Source: CAXXOK01 sp963663285 (GTDB taxonomy: Bacteria > Bacillota > Clostridia > Christensenellales > Aristaeellaceae). Taken from it: 64,000 nucleotides of DNA. Location of the stretch: positions 1,284,451-1,348,450 of the forward strand of contig CAXXNI010000004.1 of assembly GCA_963663285.2 (NCBI GenBank). Reading direction: 5' to 3'. The notes beneath the pieces are model-generated. The model searched no databases, was not told the origin of the DNA, and saw only the letters and a program-made list of their open reading frames with translations. Both the position numbers and the translations under genes were made by a program. Positions 59,566 to 64,000 of the stretch are shown in pieces (the stretch's first letter is position 1; each line of letters begins with the position of its first letter).

Positions 59566-61200
59566 TTACTTGGTGGATTGCTTTTCTACTAAGTGACCGG
59601 CGCCGTACTGCTCACGCAGTTTTGGCTTTTCGATCTTGCCGGTGGGGTTACGCGGTACGGGCGCAAAAATGATCTTGCGGGGGCGTTTATAACGCGGCAT
59701 TTCCAAACAGAAATCCTGCACTTCGGATTCCGTCATGCTTTCGCCGGACTTTACTTCGATAATCGCGGCGGCAATTTCGCCTAGACGGTCGTCAGCCATA
59801 CCGATAACCGCAACGTCTTTGATTTTCGGGTTGGCGCGCAGGAAATCCTCAATCTGTACAGGATACAGGTTTTCGCCGCCGCTGATGATGACGTCTTTCT
59901 TGCGATCGACCAAAAAGATGAAACCATCCTCGTCGTAGCGCGCCATATCGCCGGTGCACAGCCACCCTTCGCGCAGTACCTCGGCGGTGGCTGGCTCGTT
60001 TTTATAATAGCATTTCATAATGCCGGGGCCACGCACGGCCAGTTCGCCGACATTGCCTGGGTTCACATCTTGCATTTGTTCGTCCACAATGCGTGTTTCC
60101 CACAGGTATCCTGCTTTGCCGATCGCGCCGACTTTATGTATATTCTCAACGCCCAGATGCACGCAGCCGGGGCCTATGGATTCACTTAAACCATAATTGG
60201 TATCATATTGCTGGCCGGGGAATACTTTCTGCCAGCGTGTAATGAGGCTGGGGGGCACAGGCTGTGCGCCGATGTGCATTAGCCGCCACTGTTCCAGATT
60301 GTAGTGATTAAGCGATATATCTCCACGCTCCAGACTATCCAGTATATCCTGTACCCAGGGAACCAGCAGCCATACGATGGTGGCTTTTTCGTCTGATACG
60401 GCCTGTAAAACCCACTCTGGCTTTACACCGCGCAGTAATACTGCCTTGCCGCCTGTAATCAGGCTGCCGAACCAGTGCATTTTCGCGCCGGTATGGTACA
60501 ACGGCGGAATGCACAGAAAAATATCGTCCTTGGTTTGCCCGTGGTGCTTTTGTTCCGTCAGGCACGCGCTGACCAGCGCTTCCTGACTATGCAAAATCGC
60601 TTTGGGGAAGCCCGTGGTGCCGGATGAAAAATAAATGGCGGCGTTATCGGACTCCAGCAGCTCTACAGCGGGCGCGGTGGTAGAACAGTACCCGATATAG
60701 CTTTCGAAATTATCGGCGAAAGAAGGCGTATCGTCGCCCACAAAAAAGTAATGGCGAATCGCATCCAGCCGTGGTTTTACCTGCTCCACACGGCCGACAA
60801 ATTCCGGGCCGAGGATCAGCACGGACGCGTCGGATAAATCCAGACAATAGGCGATTTCTTCCGCCGTATAGCGGAAGTTCATCGGCACGGCCAGCGCGCC
60901 TGTCTTGAGCACCCCGAAATAAATAGGCAGCCACTCCAGACAGTTCATCAGTAAAATGGCAACTTTGTCGCCTTTTTTAACACCGCGGGAAAGCAGCAGG
61001 TTCGCAAACCGGTTAGCCTGCCGGTCAAATTCCCGCCAGGTGATCTCCCGGCGGAATTTTCCGCCTGATGCGGACTCGATCAGGTTATACTCCCGCCAGG
61101 TTACAGTATGATCCGGCTGTAATGCCGGGTTGATTTCGACCAGCGCGACTTCGTCGGGGCGGATGCGCGCGTTTTTCTCCAGAAAATCGGTTAAGACCAT
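59566..61200 (-). CDS. AMP-dependent acyl-CoA synthetase/ligase
   Basis: 544 residues. ANL-superfamily motifs: P-loop YFSSGTTGFPKAI, YGLSESIGPG, the hinge region GWLCTGDMARYDEDGFIFLV, GENLYPVQIEDFL and the catalytic lysine segment PRNPTGKIEKPKLRE. It activates a carboxylic acid to the acyl-adenylate and transfers it to CoA. Similar to medium/long-chain fatty acid or aryl acid ligases; the substrate cannot be fixed. It is transcribed alone from a full-consensus promoter with a leader of about 160 bases. SD GGGAGG. Confidence 0.9.
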   Translation of the reverse strand: MVLTDFLEKNARIRPDEVALVEINPALQPDHTVTWREYNLIESASGGKFRREITWREFDRQANRFANLLLSRGVKKGDKVAILLMNCLEWLPIYFGVLKTGALAVPMNFRYTAEEIAYCLDLSDASVLILGPEFVGRVEQVKPRLDAIRHYFFVGDDTPSFADNFESYIGYCSTTAPAVELLESDNAAIYFSSGTTGFPKAILHSQEALVSACLTEQKHHGQTKDDIFLCIPPLYHTGAKMHWFGSLITGGKAVLLRGVKPEWVLQAVSDEKATIVWLLVPWVQDILDSLERGDISLNHYNLEQWRLMHIGAQPVPPSLITRWQKVFPGQQYDTNYGLSESIGPGCVHLGVENIHKVGAIGKAGYLWETRIVDEQMQDVNPGNVGELAVRGPGIMKCYYKNEPATAEVLREGWLCTGDMARYDEDGFIFLVDRKKDVIISGGENLYPVQIEDFLRANPKIKDVAVIGMADDRLGEIAAAIIEVKSGESMTESEVQDFCLEMPRYKRPRKIIFAPVPRNPTGKIEKPKLREQYGAGHLVEKQSTK

Positions 61201-61367
61201 GGGTGTGCCTCCCTGCGGATTTATTACGGAGTCCGGCCAACGGCAAGCCCTGACACAAAAGGATACGGCCTTATAATTGCCTTCGGTGCCAAACTGGGAA
61301 CCGGGTGCGGAAAGGCTGTGGAAAATGTGTCAACAGGATTGTATATGGGAAGGACGCATATGCAAGT

Positions 61368-61396
61368 ATTATAAAGCAGCGGTAGACCCTTGTCAA
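61368..61396 (-). promoter_or_regulatory. Full-consensus promoter of the acyl-CoA synthetase
   Basis: Minus strand: -35 TTGACA (61396-61391), 17-base spacer, -10 TATAAT (61373-61368), both hexamers perfect. The 160-base leader (61361-61201) has no element I can name. Confidence 0.9.
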
Positions 61397-61420
61397 CGCG
61401 GCAGCTTGCGGCAATACAGT

Positions 61421-61456
61421 AAAAAAACCCGTTTGCGTACGTAGAGCGCAAGCGGG
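61421..61456 (-). terminator. Terminator after rpe
   Basis: 10-bp stem (one mismatch) CCCGCTTGCG / CGCAAACGGG read on the minus strand, 9-base loop, followed by seven T residues. Confidence 0.88.
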
Positions 61457-61519
61457 AGGCGAAGTGTTTTTATACAGTTGTTTGATGTGGTAAAACGGCT
61501 GCTATTCTTGACGTGATGT

Positions 61520-62152
61520 TTACAGCGCCTGTACCTGCCGAACCAATCCGACAGGGTCATCGGTGGTAAAAAAGGAGGTGCCCATCACCAGTGTATCGGC
61601 GCCTGCCTGTGCCAGCAGCGGCGCGTTTGTAAGGTTGATGCCGCCGTCCACCTCAATGTCTCCTGTGAAGGACATTTCCCGCAGGGCTCGGATTTTATAA
61701 TACATATCCTCGTTCAGCTTCTGGCCGCCGAAACCCGGCTCCACAGCCATGACTAAGATACGGTCCAGCTGCGCAAGGTACGGGCGCAGTTCATCGGCGG
61801 GGGTGGCAGGCTTCAGCGATGCGCCAACCGTAAGCCCCAGCTCCCGGATGCGCGCGATGGACTCAGCAAAGTGGTTGGCTTCCACGTGCACGGTGATTGC
61901 GTTTGCACCGCTTTGCGCAAACACATCTACGTATTTGAGCGGATCAATCAGCATGAGGTGCACATCGTACACGGCGTCAAATTCCGCCTTCATATCGCGA
62001 AGGATAGCGGGCCCAAAAGAAATGTTGGGGACAAAAACGCCGTCCATTACGTCAAAGTGAACATAGTCGCAGCCGGTATCAACGATACGCCGGGCAGCTT
62101 CGCCCAGGCGCATGGTGTTGGCGGCCAGTATCGAAGGGGCAATCTTACTCAT
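61520..62152 (-). CDS. rpe: Ribulose-phosphate 3-epimerase
   Basis: 210 residues, TIM barrel. IAPSILAAN at the start, VHFDVMDGVFVPNISFGP (metal-site His and Asp), DVHLMLIDP, VMAVEPGFGGQKL and IEVDGGINLTNAPLL form the family signature. It interconverts ribulose 5-phosphate and xylulose 5-phosphate. SD GGAGG 7 bases from the ATG; the start overlaps the rsgA stop by 8 bases, in the usual prkC-rsgA-rpe order. Confidence 0.97.
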   Translation of the reverse strand: MSKIAPSILAANTMRLGEAARRIVDTGCDYVHFDVMDGVFVPNISFGPAILRDMKAEFDAVYDVHLMLIDPLKYVDVFAQSGANAITVHVEANHFAESIARIRELGLTVGASLKPATPADELRPYLAQLDRILVMAVEPGFGGQKLNEDMYYKIRALREMSFTGDIEVDGGINLTNAPLLAQAGADTLVMGTSFFTTDDPVGLVRQVQAL

Positions 62153-63035
62153 ATCGGTTCCTCCATGCTAATCTGACTTTTTCCAAAAGAAGGTGATACC
62201 GTGCTACCCTTGCCGGGGAAATATCGCCACGCTGTACTGCGGCTGTTACAGCGCAATCCGGCTCGCTGGCATGATAGCATGGTTGAAAACGGCATTGCCC
62301 CTCGTAGGGGGCGAATTCCGGATAATACTCCCGCAGGGTGACGGGGTCCATGGGGGAGGGCAGCTCCAGCAAACTGAAACCAGCCGTATCCAGCACGTGG
62401 TAGCCATCCTTAACCAGCAGTTCTGCATGGCGCGTCGTATTTTTCCCCCGCGCAATTTTCCGGCTGATTTCGCCGGAGGTAAGCGCAAGGCCTGTGATGG
62501 CACTTAGCAGGGAGCTTTTGCCGACGCCGCTTTGCCCGGCGAAACAGCATATACCATCCCGCAGTACGGCGGCCAGTGCGTCAAGGCCGTAGCCGGTTTC
62601 CGCACTTACCTCTAAAACCTGGGCTTCCGCACCCGCGTACTCTGCCCGGATTTGATCCCCCAGAGCGGGAGACAGTTCGCATTTATTCACCACAATCACC
62701 GGGTCGATATGCTGCTCCCGAGCCATGATCAGCATAGTATCCAGCAGCAATAAATCGGGTTCGGGCTGGGGAGAAAGTACAAAAATCAAATGCCCGATGT
62801 TGGCAACCGGGGGGCGGATCAGCTGGTTTTTACGGGGTAATACTTCCTCAATCCAGCCGTGTTCTTCGCCTTCGCCGGGTGTAAAATGGATTTGATCGCC
62901 CACAATCGGGGTAATATGCTGCCGTCGAAATGCGCCTTTGGCGCGCAACACATACACCGTATCGGTTTTGCCGCGCGCATAGTATAAGCCGCCGACACCC
63001 TTTAGTATAATACCGGTTTGCATCTGCGTCGTCAC
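62145..63035 (-). CDS. rsgA: Small ribosomal subunit biogenesis GTPase RsgA
   Basis: 296 residues. N-terminal OB fold, circularly permuted GTPase motifs in the order NKCEL, then GQSGVGKSSLLSAI and DTAGFS, and the C-terminal zinc region CRFQPCYHASEPDCAV with the Cys-Cys-His-Cys ligands. It helps late 30S maturation. Begins at GTG overlapping the PASTA kinase stop (GTGA), or at the ATG four codons later. Confidence 0.96.
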   Translation of the reverse strand: MTTQMQTGIILKGVGGLYYARGKTDTVYVLRAKGAFRRQHITPIVGDQIHFTPGEGEEHGWIEEVLPRKNQLIRPPVANIGHLIFVLSPQPEPDLLLLDTMLIMAREQHIDPVIVVNKCELSPALGDQIRAEYAGAEAQVLEVSAETGYGLDALAAVLRDGICCFAGQSGVGKSSLLSAITGLALTSGEISRKIARGKNTTRHAELLVKDGYHVLDTAGFSLLELPSPMDPVTLREYYPEFAPYEGQCRFQPCYHASEPDCAVTAAVQRGDISPARVARYHLLLEKVRLAWRNRYE

Positions 63036-64000
63036 TGCAGCTCCACCTCTTGCTGCACAATCAGCTCGCCGTTAAGGTATGCACGGCAAACCAGCGGGCC
63101 GTTTATGCTGGAGCTAACGGGGATAATCACCGAGTATGCGCCGCCCTCCGTTGTCATGCCGCTGTATTGTTCCACTTCCATATTGTTTTCTATTAATATT
63201 ACACGCAGCGGAACGCTTTCGTTGTTTGCGGGAATATTGATGTTGATTTCGGCGTGATATGGTTTGCTCTGCGCGCCGATGGTAAGGGTGATTTGTGTGT
63301 CCAATATTGCCATGGTGCCCGCAGCCGGAGTTTGCGAAAGCACAGTGCCGATTTGGGCTTCGGCAGCATCCGCATAGACGGTCTTTCCGACGGACAGGCT
63401 GTTTTGGCTGAGCAGTTGCACAGCTTCTTCGTACGATTGCCCGGTTACATCCGGTACAAGTGTGCTGCCGCCGGATAGCGTTACTTCTATTTCCTGCCCT
63501 GCTACGCAAGGTTCGTCCGCCGCCGGATTTTGCGCGATTACGGTATCTACCGGCTCGGTCGAGGGACTTTTGGAAACGACCATGCTAAGTCCTTTTTCCT
63601 TTAACTTGGCGGAAGCTTCGTCGCGGGTAAGTCCGGTTACGCTGGGGGTAAGCAATCGTGCGGGTCCAAGACTCACGGTAACGACAATGCTGTCGCCTTT
63701 GCGCATGGGTTCGTCGGCATCCGGCGTTTGGGCAATTATGGTACCTTCGGGTATTTTATCGTGATTAATCTGCGTTTGCTGCAACTGAAGGCCCAACCGT
63801 TTTACCGACGTAAGCGCTTCGTCTACGGGGAAGACCTACCAAATCCGGGGCTACGGCGCTGTCCGTAACGTTATGGTAAATTGTGATGGAGCCTGCGACC
63901 AGACCAAAAAAGACAAGACATACCGTAAAAACAGTAAAGACGGTTGCAACCCGCTTGCGTCGTTTTTGCAGCGCCTGATACCGGTTGGTTTGGGAAACCA
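63032..64000 (-). CDS. PASTA-domain Ser/Thr kinase (PrkC/Stk1-like), C-terminal part, with an apparent frameshift
   Basis: Runs off the right edge; the kinase domain is outside. From the edge the frame encodes a basic juxtamembrane stretch (QALQKRRKRVATVFTVF), a membrane segment and the start of the first PASTA unit (APDLVGLP). It then loses the frame at a run of four G on the plus strand (63827-63830). Removing one base restores VDEALTSVKRLGLQLQQ and the rest, giving three PASTA units and a C-terminal beta domain (about 75 residues). In the given sequence the upstream frame of the second part has a stop, so the gene is either really broken or carries a base-call error. PrkC-type kinases sense muropeptides. 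Position before rsgA and rpe is as in Bacillus. Confidence 0.82.

Larger units (their letters stand above)
61201..61519. other. Intergenic region between acyl-CoA synthetase and rpe
   Basis: About 320 bases. It holds the acyl-CoA synthetase promoter and leader and the rpe terminator listed separately. I see no gene or further repeat here. Confidence 0.7.

Overview
The window looks like a chromosomal segment of a low-to-mid GC Gram-positive anaerobe of the class Clostridia (Bacillota). Evidence: a perfect CIRCE element in front of hrcA-grpE-dnaK-dnaJ-prmA-rsmE-mtaB, an HPr kinase, a maf-mreBCD-PBP2-minD-rodA elongasome cluster, a DUF2232-rplI-dnaB block, a PASTA kinase next to rsgA and rpe, strong SD sequences, frequent TTG/GTG starts and SigA-type promoters (TTGACA-17-TATAAT). 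I see no phage, insertion sequence, CRISPR array, rRNA or tRNA. It is mostly core housekeeping DNA, so the more unusual signals lie in deviations within known genes and in non-coding structures. Layout: 1-1865 (minus) DUF2232-rplI-dnaB start, with no gdpP between. 1966-4309 (plus) cation efflux transporter and LCP-family cell-wall ligase. 4599-12950 (minus) maf-mreB-mreC-mreD-PBP2-minD-rodA, lacking minC and minE. 13045-15806 (plus) DUF512 radical-SAM-like protein and der. 15908-17339 (minus) secreted SH3/peptidoglycan-binding protein. 17435-19950 (plus) an unrecognised 788-residue coiled-coil protein. 19988-23315 (minus) class A PBP and a Nudix hydrolase. 23497-28979 (plus) a large membrane protein with repeated beta domains, a DUF2461 protein, a phosphohexomutase and a second Nudix hydrolase. 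29011-32004 divergent copA / HxlR regulator. 32291-33564 (minus) a DegT-type aminotransferase. 33705-35350 (plus) phosphoglycerate mutase and a ZIP transporter. 35374-35868 (minus) a small membrane protein. 35880-36460 is an AT-rich gene-free island with clustered DnaA-box matches and a perfect 18-bp hairpin. 36467-43564 (minus) a seven-gene run capD-like, tadA, HAD phosphatase, hprK, ROK glucokinase, asnS, SCP2-domain protein. 43618-45579 (minus) lepA. 45645-59541 (plus) hemW, the heat-shock operon, hinT, rpsU, a methyltransferase and rho. 59566-61396 (minus) acyl-CoA synthetase. 61421-64000 (minus) PASTA kinase, rsgA, rpe. How it fits together: much of the window serves envelope growth (elongasome, two PBPs, LCP ligase, SH3/peptidoglycan-binding protein, PASTA kinase, nucleotide-sugar dehydratase), protein quality control and RNA/ribosome modification (dnaKJ, prmA, rsmE, mtaB, tadA, rsgA, der, lepA, hrcA), and carbon control (hprK, glucokinase, mutases). 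Items most worth a second look: a Rho protein whose P-loop, Q-loop and R-region depart from the family consensus; the DnaA-box cluster at 35975-36115; an apparent one-base frameshift in the PASTA kinase at 63827-63830; a hairpin placed between the SD and start codon of the gene at 23721; and alternative pairings plus a terminator-like hairpin ahead of prmA. Several starts were moved downstream because a promoter -10 overlaps the first in-frame ATG.
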